A stretch of 64,000 nucleotides of DNA from Chionoecetes opilio (taxonomy: Eukaryota > Arthropoda > Malacostraca > Decapoda > Majidae), in NCBI GenBank assembly GCA_016584305.1, contig JACEEZ010020550.1:94962-158961 (forward strand), written 5' to 3'. Made by a program: the position numbers and the translations under genes. This document shows positions 12,750-26,305 of the stretch, in pieces (the stretch's first letter is position 1; the number at the start of each line of letters is the position of its first letter). A model generated the notes under the pieces. The model made no database searches, was not told the DNA's origin, and saw only the letters and a list, made by a program, of their open reading frames with translations.

Positions 12750-12880
12750 CAATCCTCCTCCTCCTCCTGCTCCTCCTCCTCCTCCTGCTCCTCCTCCTCC
12801 TCCTAGTCTTTTGCATCCTCCTCCTTCTCCTCCTATCTGTCCTCCTCCCTTTCATCCTCCTTCATCCTCTTCTGTCGTTT
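12750..12880 (+). repeat. (TCC)n tract ending LINE D
   Basis: Pure TCC/TGC runs to about 12805, then degenerate TCC-rich DNA to about 12880. Same position relative to the element end as in copies A-C. Confidence 0.85.
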
Positions 12881-13755
12881 CCTTTTATATAGGCCTCTTC
12901 TCTTGCTCCTCATTTCACTTCCCTTCCAACTTTGCTATTCTTTTACCTCCAACAATTATAAACTATAGTGGTAGAAGGTAGTCACACAGGCATCCTCGTT
13001 TGGCCCAGTAGGTATGTTGCTGTATGTTCTTCCTTTGTACTTCTTTATATTCTTTCTTCTCCATCTCATTATACGAGAAACAAGTCGCACGTAGGAAATA
13101 TATTTTTCCTCTCCAAACTATCTATATCGGTGAAAATATTGAATACTTGTAGAAAGTATGCAGAAATGTTTCTTAGAAGATTTTGTCGGCAGGAAATTCT
13201 TTAAGCCAAGCCCAAAAAGAAAATTGCTATGTAAGGCATAATACAATTCCACTCCGACGTTATTATGAGTTTGTTCAAAAAATTTCCATTATTTCTTGAA
13301 GTAGTAAACTCTTATGGAAATAAGAGTTTACAGGATATCGTAGGCAAATGTATATAATTAATCATTACTATATAGAATTGTCAATTTTTTTTTTCTAACA
13401 CGATTCAAACACGGAAGGGATGTGATCTATGCAAAACATATCGTAAGTTTTTACCTTATCATCAGTCAGAATAGGTTTCACATCATGTTAGGCTCAGAAA
13501 CCTTTATTTGTACGTGCCTGGAAATCTGTATACCAATATCCATCATAATTGTGGTGTTTTTTCCATTGCACGACAGGCCTATGTAACGTCAGTGGCATAT
13601 CTCCTCACCACTGTTGCACGGCTTATATTAGGCTTGAGAAGGAAAATCTTAATAATAGTATTGAAAACCTGCAGATTAATGTAGAATATTAATTAATGTA
13701 ACCTGACCTCATTACAGATTATGAAGCTTACAATTTATACTGCCATAATTCAATA
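12881..13755. other. No recognisable feature
   Basis: AT-rich sequence with only short frames (for example 12968-13204) that have no features I recognise. It may hold another element whose tail is the next TCC tract, but I cannot show that. Confidence 0.5.
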
Positions 13756-13813
13756 CATCCTCCTCCTCCTCCTCCTCCTCCTCCTCCTCCTCCTCCTCCT
13801 CCTCCTCCTCCTC
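13756..13813 (+). repeat. (TCC)n microsatellite
   Basis: Nearly uninterrupted TCC run preceded by AATTCAATACA. The preceding words resemble a retrotransposon tail but are too short to assign. Confidence 0.85.
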
Positions 13814-14351
13814 ACCATCCATCTATGCCTGCCTGTGCGTCTGGTCCTCAGCTCGTCCAATCACAAATTGTTCTGCTCAATGAACTTAAGAGAATATTTT
13901 CGCCTACATTTTCAAAACCTGACGAAGGACTCGAGGCTGAGGAGCGACTCTATTGTCTTCGTCGGGGAAATAGAAAAAAAGGGCGGGTTGAGCACACTCC
14001 AGAGTATCGAGGAGCCACCCACTTCAACCCACAGGCCCTCAACTTGAAGCGTTAACGAGATGCGTGAGAATGTAAAGGTCGATATTTTACAGTAAGTGAC
14101 TCGTATGGGTTTGGTAACTGTTGCTATACTTCACGCCCTGCCTCTTTTTCCCTCCCGCCCTCCCTCCTTCTCCCGCCGTCTATCCTTTTATCTATCCTTA
14201 TTATTATCTTATGTGTCATTCTATCATCATTGCTATTCTCTTTATTATGAATTATTATCACTTTTATCATCGTTATTAATTGTTGATTCTCTTATTATTA
14301 GATTCCTATTATTTATTTTTCATTATTACCCTAATTAAAGTTTTTTATTAT

Positions 14352-14933
14352 TGTCAGTCAGTAATTATCACTTCCTAACTTATATATTAACTTGCTTACT
14401 ATTACTATTGAATTACAACTATTTTTATCTACAACAAGTGTAACACATATTATAACTTTCATACGGATATTTTCATGTACTTAACCTCAAAAGAACCAGT
14501 ATATTTTTAGAAACGTTATAAACATATAAGTATATATGTAATGTATATATATTATATGGTATAGCTTTCTGCCATGGTTTCATCGTGAGAACCATGGAAC
14601 AGTCTAGGCACTTTATAAGCTTAAGCAATTACGAGCGCAGAACAATAGATCTAAGTTAGTATTTGGTGGCTAGCATTACTGCAACGTCAGATGTTTGCGA
14701 GAGAAGAAACGGGAAGGCAGTAGGAGGGGAAGGGCGTGAACGGGACAGAACCCTCGGACCACGAAACAACAAGAACGCCTACGCTGACGAGCTCCGTGGC
14801 ACTCCTGATGGTGTTTCACTACATATCTGGTTGGTAAATATTCTATGGCCTTATTGATTGATCAATAATGGGTACCAAACTGAATACCATTTTAACTTAG
14901 CCCAAGAAAGTCTCTACAATTATTCAGACTTAC
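14352..14933 (+). repeat. LTR in duplication unit 1
   Basis: Same sequence as the LTRs at 17855 and 23211, from TGTCAGTCAG to CAGACTTA, with extra small indels. It contains a TATA-rich centre and a short dyad CATGGTTC/GAACCATG. Confidence 0.75.
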
Positions 14934-14959
14934 TTGTAATAGTGGGCATACGCGGTGTG

Positions 14960-16680
14960 AATAAGATACCCGACGCATTCCCTACAGGCATACTACAAAC
15001 TTCGACAAGAGCTAACTAACTCTTGGCCCATTCTACAGCTTTTCCACGTTTCCACCAAGATTATAAACGTATAAACGCCGCTCTCAACAAGCCAAGTACA
15101 CTCACAGTACTGGCAAACGTTTTCCGGCGCTATTCCAACATAACCAGCCAGTAACACCATTACCACCACCACAACATCATCGTATCAAGCCGTAACTTAA
15201 CGCAACACACGAACCACCCAGCAACTAACTACAAGTATTTCTACAAGTCCACCGAGCACTCTGTCTGAACATCTTACTTCTACAAAGCATACCTCATCGT
15301 CAGCGCATTGTTTTTTGGCACAAGGTCGACTCCAATGCCACCCATCGCCAGAGAACAAAAACGTCTCACACCACTCTCCATAGTCTACAAGGCAAGGTAC
15401 AGGTGTTCGCATTGCTAACAACCTACAGGAACCTATCCAGCACTACACTTCTACAAGCCTGCCTTTCGTCATGGCCCAGCGCAACACATACCCTCCAGCA
15501 ACACGGCAACAACACCCCAAGCCCCCACCGGGGCCCACCACCGTCATCCACCGCCTGCTTCCGAGCAGCATATGCTTAACTCAGCTCCCAAACAACCCTG
15601 CGACTAGTGCGACGGGCCACTCACTAACCGCCCAACCACCCATCCCTCACTAGAGTCACGGACTTGAGCGCGAGGCGCATCACCACACTGCCTGAGTATA
15701 ATCGTTCATATTTCTATTTTATATTTTATGTTATTATTTTTTTCTTATATGCCTCTTTAACAGATTGTGTAGTATCCCAGCCACTGCTCATCCTTCATCC
15801 AGTCCCCAACAACCTGGTGTGTTCATCCGTCAGTCACCGGAACTCACCTTTATCATCCATCAATGTTAGTAGCTCACAGCTAAGGTAATATTTACAGTTT
15901 TCGGTGAGAAGGTATACACATTTATTTCTAACACAGTGGCGAGAAGGTATAGCATTACGTGTCTAACAGTTCAGAATACACAACACATTTTCCGGACAAT
16001 TTCACCTTAGAAGTATTATTGTGCTGTTTTAACCTACATTTCCATTTACAATTTGCATGGTTCAATACATCTGTAGCAGACCCATCATGGTGCTTTAATC
16101 GTGGTGCTCAACAAACAGCTATCTATCCCTCATACTATAGCGAAGTCTAGACCGCCAATATTCACTGACTTTTTCCCTTCTACACAGAGTAAAGTAGATT
16201 TTCTTTCCGAAATATGCAACATACCGCATTACAGAAGTCCACCGTATCAGGTGAAGCGGGCAATATCAAAGACATAATAGCTACAAATACGCAAATAATA
16301 GGGTATTTTTGTGTCATTTGCAAAGTTCCAGGACAGACTCCGTCACATTGTAGATCAATAGACTACAGCTTACGCACTTTTAACAAGAACAGTAGCTACA
16401 TATAACCACAATTCATGGAGACATAACTCAACGGTGGCACATTTTACTACTGCACAGTGCAAGCTCTGAAGATTGACATACATGCTTAACTAGCGTGCCC
16501 GAGGGCCATCAGAGGTGACAGCTCACAGTGAAATAAATTCACCGAGTAACACTGAACCTGATTCCCTGTAGTACCCCTACTGTTCCTGTCCTTCGCAGAT
16601 TCTGCGACACTCGTGGCTGTCTAGTGGGAGACGTCTTAATAAACGGTCGCGAGTCACTTTTCGAGTAGCTAGACTCCGAC
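14960..16680 (+). pseudogene. Gag-like region, noisy copy in unit 1
   Basis: Parallel to the gag-like region at 18448-20145, but frames are shorter because of indels. The zinc knuckle at 16310-16351 has Gln where unit 2 has His (CVICKVPGQTPSHC), so as written it could not bind zinc. No protease, reverse transcriptase or integrase follows. Confidence 0.6.
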
Positions 16681-17854
16681 TGCTAGAGGATTAGAATACA
16701 GGTAAGGATTTACCACTGCACTAATACTGATACAACCGATACACCTGAAGTTAATTATGACACACACACAGCTTACAAATGATTACCGTCACAAATTGCG
16801 GTCACACACGCAAAACAGTAAATGTTCCATTCCATACCATTCCATATCATTACATTTTATATCAGTTCACCTTGATTTATTTACAGTATTCTGAAAATTT
16901 TAAATGTGTGTTTTGTTCTCTTTTTTAGAAGATTCTACACGACACACACCAAGCCAATGTTATATACACTCATGAAAATACTTTACATTGGTGTTTACGA
17001 ATTTTTTTTGGTTTTGCTACATATTATTCTACCAACTACTATATATTATATAATTTCCATTTTTACCTTGTAATCTTGCACGGTAAATCTCCTCATTGAT
17101 AACAGAAACTTGATGAACTATGTATAACTTACACATTAGAAACGATATGGGTTAAGAGTTAAAAGATGCAAACAGTGCATTGCTTATTTACTTACATTCC
17201 TCAATTGAGGAATTCCTTACGCACTTATTGTTGCCTTACATTATTTACTAAAAGAATCTAAACGCACATATTGTTGCACAAGTTATTTTTTTACTTGTGA
17301 ATGAATTCCTTACGTATTAAAAGGCATACGTAAATTACCTTCACTAAGGAATGAATTACTTACGTTCTTCTGCTGTACCACGATAACTACTTGAATGATA
17401 GAATTGTGTACTTAACTAACATATTAACTATAGTCTAGCCCAGCTCAACCTGGTTCCGCGGGTGGAGCGATTCAAGTCCCGCTGAATAGAAAAGCGGGTT
17501 GAGCACACTCCAGAGTATCGAGGAGCCACCCACTTCAACCCACAGGCCCTCAACTTGAAGCGTTAACGAGATGCGTGAGAATGTAAAGGTCGATATTTTA
17601 CAGTAAGTCTCCAGATGGGTTTGTAACTGTTGCTATACTTACGCCCTGCCTCTTTCCCTTCCCGCCCTCCCTCCTTCTCCCGCGTCTATCCTTTTATCTA
17701 TCCTTATTATTATCATTATTGTCATTCTTATCATCATTGCTATTATCTTTATTATGATTATTATCACTATTTATCATCGTTATTATTGTTGATTCCTCTT
17801 ATTATTATTCCTATTATTATTTTTCATTATTACCATTATTAACGTTTTTATTAT

Positions 17855-18430
17855 TGTCAGTCAGTAATCACTTCTAACTTATATAATAACTTGCATTACT
17901 ATTACTATTGAATTACAACTATTATCACACAAGTGTAACACATATTATAACTTTCATACAGGATATTTTCATGTACTTAACATCAAAAGAACCAGTATAT
18001 TTTTAGAAACGTTATAAACATATAATTATATATGTAATGTATATATAATTATATGTATATCTTTCCTGCCATGGTTCATCGTGAGAACCATGAACAGCTA
18101 AGCACTTTATAAGCTTAAGCAATTACGAAGCGCAGAACAATAGGATCTAAGTTAGTATGTTGTGGCTAGCATTACTGTCAACGTCAGATGTTGACGAGAG
18201 AAGAAACGGCGAAAGCAAGTAGGAGAAGGGCGTGAACGGGACAGAAGACCTCGGACCACGAATACAACAAGACGCTACGCTGACGAGCTCCGTGGCACTC
18301 ATTGGCTGTTCACTACATATCTGGTTGTAAATATTCTATGTTCCTTATTGGATTTATAAATAAATGGGTACAAAACTGGAAGTACCATTTTAACTTAGCC
18401 CAAGAAAGTCTCTACAATTATTCAGACTTA
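17855..18430 (+). repeat. 5' LTR
   Basis: Starts TGTCAGTCAG. It matches 23211-23789 over its whole length and stops at the same CAGACTTA point, which defines the LTR limits. TATA-like AT runs near the middle are a plausible promoter, but this is inference. Confidence 0.75.
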
Positions 18431-18447
18431 CTTGTAAATAGTGGCAT

Positions 18448-20145
18448 ACGCGGTGTGAATAAGATACCCGACGCATTCCTACAGGCATATCTACAAACTT
18501 CGACAAGAGCTAACTAACTCTGGCCATTCTACAGCTTTTCCACGTTCCACCAAGATTATACGCCGCTCTTCAACAAGCAACGTACACTCACAGTACTGCA
18601 ACGTTTTCCGGCGCTATTACAACCATAACCAGCCAGTAACAACCATTACCACAACCACAACCATCATCGTATCAAGCCGTAACTTAACGCAACACAACCA
18701 CCCAGCAACTAACTACAAGTATTTCTACAAGTCCACGAGCAACTCTGTCTGAACATCATTACTTCTACAAGCATACCTGCATCGTCAGCGCATTGTTTTG
18801 GCACAAGGTCGACTCCACTGCCACCCATCGCCAGAGACAAAAACGTCTCACCACTCTCCATAGTCTACAGGCAAGGTACAGGTGTTCGCATTGCGAACAA
18901 CCTACAGGAACCTATCCAGCACTACACGTCTACAAGCCTGCATTTCATCATGGCCCAGCGCAACACCAATACCCTCCAGCAACACAGCAACACAACCCCA
19001 AGCCCCCACCGGGGCCCACCACCATCACCACCGCCTGCCTTCCGAGCGCATAATGCTTAACTCAGCTCCCAAACACCCTGCGACTAGTGCGACGAGGCAC
19101 TCACTACCGCCACCACCCATCCCTCACTACGGACTTGAGCGCGCGGCGCAGCACCACACCTGCCTGAGTATAATCGTTCATATTTCTTATTTATATATTT
19201 ATGTTATTATTTTTTTCTTATATGGCCTCTTTAACAGATTGTGTAGTATCCAGCCACTGCTCATCCTTCATCCAGTCCCCCAACAACCTGGTGTGTTCAT
19301 CCGTCAGTCACCGGAACTCACCTTATCATCCATCAATGTTAGTAGCTCACAGCTAAGTAATATTTTACAGTTTTCGGTGAGAAGGTATACACATTTAGTG
19401 TCTAACACAGTGGCGAGAAGGTATACATTACGTGTCTAACAGTTCAGATACACAACACATTTCCGGACAATTTCAACGTTAGAAGTATTATTGTGCTGTT
19501 TTAACCTACATTTCCATTTACAATTGCAATGGTTCAATACATCTGTACAGACACCATCATGGTGCTTAAATCGTGGTGCTCAACAAACAGCTATCTATCC
19601 CTCATACTATAGGCGAAGTTCTAGACCGCCATATTCACATGACTTTTTCCCTTCTACACAGAGTAGAAGTAGATTTTCTTTCCGAAATATGCAACATACG
19701 CATTACAGAAGTCCACCGTATCAGGTGAAGCGGCAATATCAAAGACATAATAGCTACAAATACGCAAATAATAGGTATTTTTGTGTCATTTGCAAAGTTC
19801 CAGGACATACTCCGTCACATTGTAGATCAATAGACTACAAGCATTACGCAATTTAACAAGAAACAGTACTGCATATACCACAATTCATGGAGACATAACT
19901 CTAACGAGTGCACATTTACTACTGCAACAGTGCAAGCTCCTGAGATTGACATACATGCATTAACTAGCGTGCCCGAGCGGCCATCAGAGGTGACAGCTCA
20001 CAGTGAAATAAATTCACCGAGTAACACTGAACCTGATTCCTGTAGTACCCCTACTGTTCTCTGTCCTTCGCAAGATTCTGCGACACATCGTGGCTGTCTA
20101 GTGGGAGACGTCTTACTAAACGGTCGCGAGTCACTTTTCGAGTAG
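18448..20145 (+). pseudogene. Gag-like protein with one CCHC zinc knuckle
   Basis: A string of open stretches follows the LTR: an Asn/His/Thr-rich part (about 18448-18750), a Pro/His-rich part (18882-19439), and a basic part (19491-19856) with Arg/Tyr/Ser-rich sequence. The last ends in CVICKVPGHTPSHC (19783-19823), which fits C-x2-C-x4-H-x4-C exactly. Such knuckles bind element RNA in virus-like particles. A further frame (19930-20145) ends with GDVLLNGRESLFE and a stop, and 20167-20311 is open in another frame; either could be the start of a lost protease, but no Asp-Thr/Ser-Gly site is seen. I do not recognise the family. Confidence 0.55.
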
Positions 20146-20900
20146 CTAGACTCCGACTGCTAGAGGATTAGATACAGGTGAAGATTTACCAAGCCCTAAT
20201 ACTGATACACCGGATACACCTGCAGTTAATTATGACACACACACAGCTACAAATGATTACCGTCACAAATTGCGGTCACACACGCAAAACCAGTAATGTC
20301 CATTCCATACCATTCCATATCATTACATTTTATATCAGTTCACTTTGATTATTTACATGTATTCTGAAATTTTAATGTGTGTTGTTCTCTTTTTAGAAGA
20401 TGTCTACACGACACACCAAGCCAATGTTATATACACTCATGAAAATACTTTACATTGGTGTTTTACGAATTTTTTTGGTTTAGCTACATATTATTCTGAC
20501 CAACTACTAGTATAAATTATATAATTTCCATTTTTACCTTGTAACTCTTGCACGTTAAAATCTCTCATTGATGACAGAAACTTGATGAACTATGTATAAC
20601 TATACACATTAGAATACTATTATGTAAGAGTTAAAGATGCAACACAGTGCATTGCATTATTTACTTACATTCCTCAATTGAAGGAATTCTTACGCACTTA
20701 TTGTTGCCTTACATTATTTACTAGAAAGAAATACTAACGCACATATTGTTGCACAAGTTATTTTTTTACTTGAATGAATTCCTTACGTATTAAAGGCATA
20801 CGTGAATTACATTCACTACAGGAATGAATTACTTACGTTCTTTCTGCTGTACCACGATAACTACTTGAATGATAGAATTGTGTACTTACTAACATATTAA

Positions 20901-21302
20901 ACTATAGTCGGCCCAGCTCAACCTGGTTCCGCGGGTGGAGCGATTCAAGTCCGCTGTGTGGCCACATCACCACCCCACTACCTTCGCCAGGTCACCACCC
21001 TCCTCACCTCATTTTCTCGGATGACCGGCGGGTGGGGTTGTGTCAAGGTCAGTCAGCCGGCAACGTCGCATGAGCTACTATGCCAAGTGTAATGGAAGGT
21101 AGACAGACTCGTTGTTTTACCATCAAATCGCAAGCCATTCACAAAACCATGCAACCGTATAATAAAACCATATGATTAAAAAATAATTAATGTAATAGCT
21201 AACAGTATGAAAGAGACATCAGCCTGTTTACGATGAACGTGACAACCCTGCAGTAATCTCCCCACTCCACCCGCGGGACCAAGTTGAGCTGGGCTGACTA
21301 TA
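20901..21302. repeat. Inverted repeat pair with about 320 bp loop
   Basis: The block CTATAGTCGGCCCAGCTCAAC through GGGTGGAG (20901-20941) returns as its reverse complement at about 21265-21302 with few mismatches. The right breakpoint of the 3.5 kb duplication lies just 3' of the left arm. It could be a pair of short element ends or an extrudable stem. Confidence 0.7.
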
Positions 21303-23210
21303 GGTACTATATGCATGCCAAGCAGTTACTCCATAACTATTTCCACATCTACGTGATGTACGTGATGCACACATCTATATGAACTACATGATGCTCACAT
21401 GTATTACCTATGTAGTACAACTAACTAACCATTTATCATTACTTACCAACGAATTCACACTCGCAGAGAAATTACGAATGACTACTTGTCTTACTACACA
21501 CCTCAGAAAACATTTATTAATCACAGATAAACTTATCTCTCTTAACATTGTTCACCATTGACGAATATAATTTTATTACTTAAAGCTGAACTACTCTTAC
21601 TCTCAATAAGGATTGATAATTCATCTCCTTTGTTACCACATGGCACTATCAACATATTTGGATATTTATACCCTATCTATAGATTTTACATGGTTCTCTG
21701 TTCTTTGTAACCTTCCCATCAACATCTTTGCTGATCTCTGAGAACTCCATGCGTGTGTTGTACTTTGTCTCCTTACATGGCAGATACGGTCAATATCATA
21801 TCAAACTGTGCCCATTTTATCTTTGACCAATTTTAAAGGTTTCAGCTGTTGCATGTAAAATTTGCCCTAATGAGGATTAATGTATTCTTCCACGTCATAC
21901 CAAATAAGCCCGACTTATCATTTTCCAGCTCGCAATGCTTCACCAACTACCTTTGCAATTCCCGTGATAAGATTTACCTCCATTCGGAAGCTTTTACTAT
22001 TCCACTCCCATAGAAACTTAAATTTGGTGTACATTTTGCTTTCTCACTCCCGTGGAGAACACCAAATCTAATTTTTTACTTCACCTGAGTGACAGTTTCC
22101 TGTCCTCATGCATAATCCATACTGTAATGGTAAATCAGGTTTCGTTAGCACATGATTCTTACAAGATCAATACGAGAGTGCTCATCACTCTCCCTGTTAT
22201 ACATCCCATGTGTTCTGAAGTTAATTCAAGTATGTAAACTTCATTTAATTTCTCTGCCAGTCAGTTTTATACTCGCTGATGTCAAATTATTTTCTACAAT
22301 AACATTGAATTATTATAATTTATGAATTTTTTGGCAAACGTCGAATTGCCCACACCGATGCACCACAGTAATGTGTATCCAGCGATGGCTCTACCTATGA
22401 TATTTATCCATTTTGACTTTTTACATATTACTAGATTACTTATACCACAGTTACCCACACTGATACACCCACACAGATTGTATCAGGCGAGATATTGTCT
22501 ATTTTTACCTATATTTATACAGACCATTGCATTATATTTACTGACTCAGTACTGTTACTCGTACATCATTTGTTATACTATGCACACAGCAGCAGCTCTA
22601 CAGTCAGACGAGCCTTCGTCATTAGTTGATACATTCAGGGTTTTTAACGATTACTTGACGATTTACGATTACGATTTCATTACTTGAAATGTTATTTTCT
22701 CAGTTTTTCCGTTATTTTTACAGCTACTTTCGCTGACAGTTCTTTTAGCTTCCTAGCTGCAGTCTATACAATACACACTTAACACTTGAAAATTATTTGC
22801 AGTGATTTTTGCACATTGTGGAATTACCTACGCTAGTACTGCTGACACATATATTTTTTTTTATTCCTATGCCATGTCATTGTCTTTGATTTTGACCAAC
22901 ATGTAAATCATTGTTTTCCTCATTAGCATTTGTAACAATATCCGCATGATACTTGGAATTCAAGCGGCCCAACCGTCTATCTCTGGTCCCGCCGAATTTA
23001 AAAAAAAAAAAAATTCTGTGTATTTAGCTCAGATTTTACACACTTTTAGCGATAGGAATTAAGTTTTGGGAAGTTTAAAAGTGTATGATGTATACATTGT
23101 ATGTGTGTATATAGCCTTTAGTTAGGTGTACAGTTCTTTTACCACTTTTTATTCCCTAGCTAATTCTTATGTGACTAATTTGAGGACAAATTATATAACG
23201 GCCCGAGCAA
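21303..23210 (+). other. AT-rich interior of the LTR element, no recognisable coding
   Basis: Frames of 60 to 121 codons occur (21379, 21880, 22052, 22322). The longest, 22322-22687, is hydrophobic with a Tyr/Ile-rich middle and could contain a membrane segment, but it matches nothing I know. No RT, RNase H or integrase motif was seen on either strand. A poly-A run lies at about 22999-23012. Confidence 0.5.
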
Positions 23211-23789
23211 TGTCAGTCAGTAATCAATTCTAACATATATAATAACTTTCATTACTATTACTATTGAATTACAACTATTATCACATAAGTGTAACACGTA
23301 TTATAACTTCCATACAGGATATTTTCATGTACTTAACATCAAAAGAACCAGTATATTTTTTGAAACGTTATAAACATATAATTATATATGTAATGTATAT
23401 ATAAGTATATGTATATCTTTCCTGCCATGGTTCATCGTGAGAACCATGAACAGCTAAGCACTTTATAAGCTTAAGCAATTACGAAGCGCAGAACAATAGG
23501 ATCTATGTTAGACTGTTGTGGCTAGCATTACTGTCAACGTCAGATGTTGACGAGAGAAGAAACGGCAAAAGCAAGTAGGAGAAGGGCGTGAACGGGACAG
23601 AAGACCTCGGACCACGAATACAACAAGACGCTGCTACGCTCACGAGCTCCGTGGCACTCACTGACTGTTCACTACATATCTGGTTGTAAATATTATATGT
23701 TCCTTATTGAACTAATAAATAAATGGGTACAAAACTAAAAGTACCATTTTAACTTAGCCCAAGAAAGTCTCTACAATTATTCAGACTTA
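23211..23789 (+). repeat. 3' LTR
   Basis: Third copy of the LTR, preceded by ACGGCCCGAGCAA instead of the flank found before the other two. This shows that the homology starts exactly at TGTCAG. It is followed by a (TTA)n run. Confidence 0.78.
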
Positions 23790-23812
23790 TATTATTATTA
23801 TTATTATTACTA
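23789..23812 (+). repeat. (TTA)n run at the LTR boundary
   Basis: About seven TTA units directly after the LTR; the likely target DNA of the insertion. Confidence 0.7.
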
Positions 23813-23934
23813 TTCCCAGTAATAACATTACGGTTATTGTTATCATCGCTTCTCTTATTACTTGAAATTATTAAGTATGTCAATATATTTCAATAGTCCA
23901 CTTTAGTCCACGAGAGACAGCGAACATATCATAG

Positions 23935-24058
23935 CATGAAGTCCATAAAAGAGCTTCGGCTTAATGGACCGTGGTTTGTATGACTATGATTGATTATGAA
24001 AATTACTGTATTACACCAAGCCGAATAAAGTATCAAGTATCAAAGTATCAAGTATCTC
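23935..24058 (+). mobile_element. Retrotransposon 3' tail ending in ATCAAGT repeats
   Basis: Contains a GTCCATAA...CGGCTTAATGGACCG block and ends AATAAAGTATCAAGTATC. The same block occurs at 25078-25190 with a different short tail. I read both as 3' ends of one LINE or SINE family, heavily 5'-truncated. Between 24059 and 24247 I see no feature. Confidence 0.6.
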
Positions 24059-24245
24059 GGCCCCGGCATCACCCTTCCCCTTCCCACCAAGGTCTTTCTC
24101 TGTAAAAGACACTGATTCCTACCACACCGTCTTGTCTCTTATCATCGGTACCAAGCCTCAAGGAATAAAAGATTTGATGTTCTGAGTTCATTTGTCCTGA
24201 TTTTAGGTGTTCAAGAGAATTGGTTCAGAAATCATGATAAAAAGT

Positions 24246-24762
<517 letters not shown>

Positions 24763-24834
24763 AAAACTAAGCTCAAGATATTCGAAAATTACCAGCAAGA
24801 TAGTTAAATAGTTAATACCTCTAATCATGACTCC

Positions 24835-25015
24835 GTCTATTCAAATATAGCTATCATTATCATTTTTATTATTTTTTTATATTATTAGAATTTATTACTA
24901 TTATTATTATTATTATTATCATTATTAATATTATTATTACTTTTGATTTGTTTTTATTATAACAGTTTAAATGAACCCATATTTATATATATTTTTTTTT
25001 TTTTTTTTTTTTATA
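24835..25015. repeat. AT-rich low-complexity block with (TAT)n and poly-T
   Basis: TAT triplets at about 24897-24925 and a run of about 22 T at 24991-25012. No gene seen. Confidence 0.8.
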
Positions 25016-25074
25016 ACATATTCGATACTAAAGTCCACATTGTTTCCACGACTGTTGTAATTTTAAAAAAAATC

Positions 25075-26305
<1,231 letters not shown>

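Larger units (their letters stand above)
8204..12750 (+). mobile_element. LINE D, a diverged relative in the same chain
   Basis: Endonuclease and RT motifs match the order seen in copies A-C but the DNA is clearly diverged. The 3' end keeps the same design: a 'CCTATTGGTCTG' segment, short repeats of TTTGTAATCC / TTTGCAATCC, then (TCC)n. I place the left edge at the end of the copy C tail because no other boundary is visible. 8204-8900 has no recognisable coding and may be the 5' UTR or remains of a first frame. The 3' UTR is long (11760-12750) and contains a tandem duplication. Confidence 0.7.
13968..17479 (+). repeat. Direct duplication unit 1
   Basis: This 3.5 kb block is repeated immediately downstream (17480-20957). 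The shared left end reads AATAGAAAA then GCGGGTTGAGC, and the shared right end reads GATTCAAGTCC(C)GCTG. Unit 1 differs mainly by scattered one-base insertions and deletions, which looks more like unpolished long-read sequence than ageing. The unit includes about 370 bp upstream of an LTR, so the duplication is of genomic DNA (or of the assembly), not a retrotransposition product. A 76 codon frame (13825-14055) crosses the left breakpoint and is not recognised. Confidence 0.85.
17480..20957 (+). repeat. Direct duplication unit 2
   Basis: Cleaner copy of 13968-17479. Beyond 20957 the sequence continues into the rest of the LTR element, whereas unit 1 stops there. This makes unit 2 the natural one and unit 1 the added one. 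Confidence 0.85.
17855..23789 (+). mobile_element. Gag-only (non-autonomous) LTR retrotransposon
   Basis: Two LTR-like direct repeats of about 576 bp (17855-18430 and 23211-23789) enclose about 4.8 kb. The left one starts TGTCAG after ...TTATTAT; the right one is followed by TATTATTATT, which allows a short ATTAT-type target duplication, though the simple sequence makes this weak. The interior has a CCHC knuckle protein and then AT-rich DNA without any RT, integrase or RNase H that I can find. It would need enzymes supplied by another element. Ty3/gypsy, BEL or other affiliation cannot be told from gag alone. Confidence 0.65.

Noticed and set aside
17440..17480. tRNA-like B box (GATTCAAGTCCC) as a Pol III promoter
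   Set aside because: No matching A box at the right distance and the T-stem pairing is poor.
22322..22687. Envelope-like gene of the LTR element
   Set aside because: Hydrophobic stretch only; no signal peptide, cleavage site or conserved Cys pattern.
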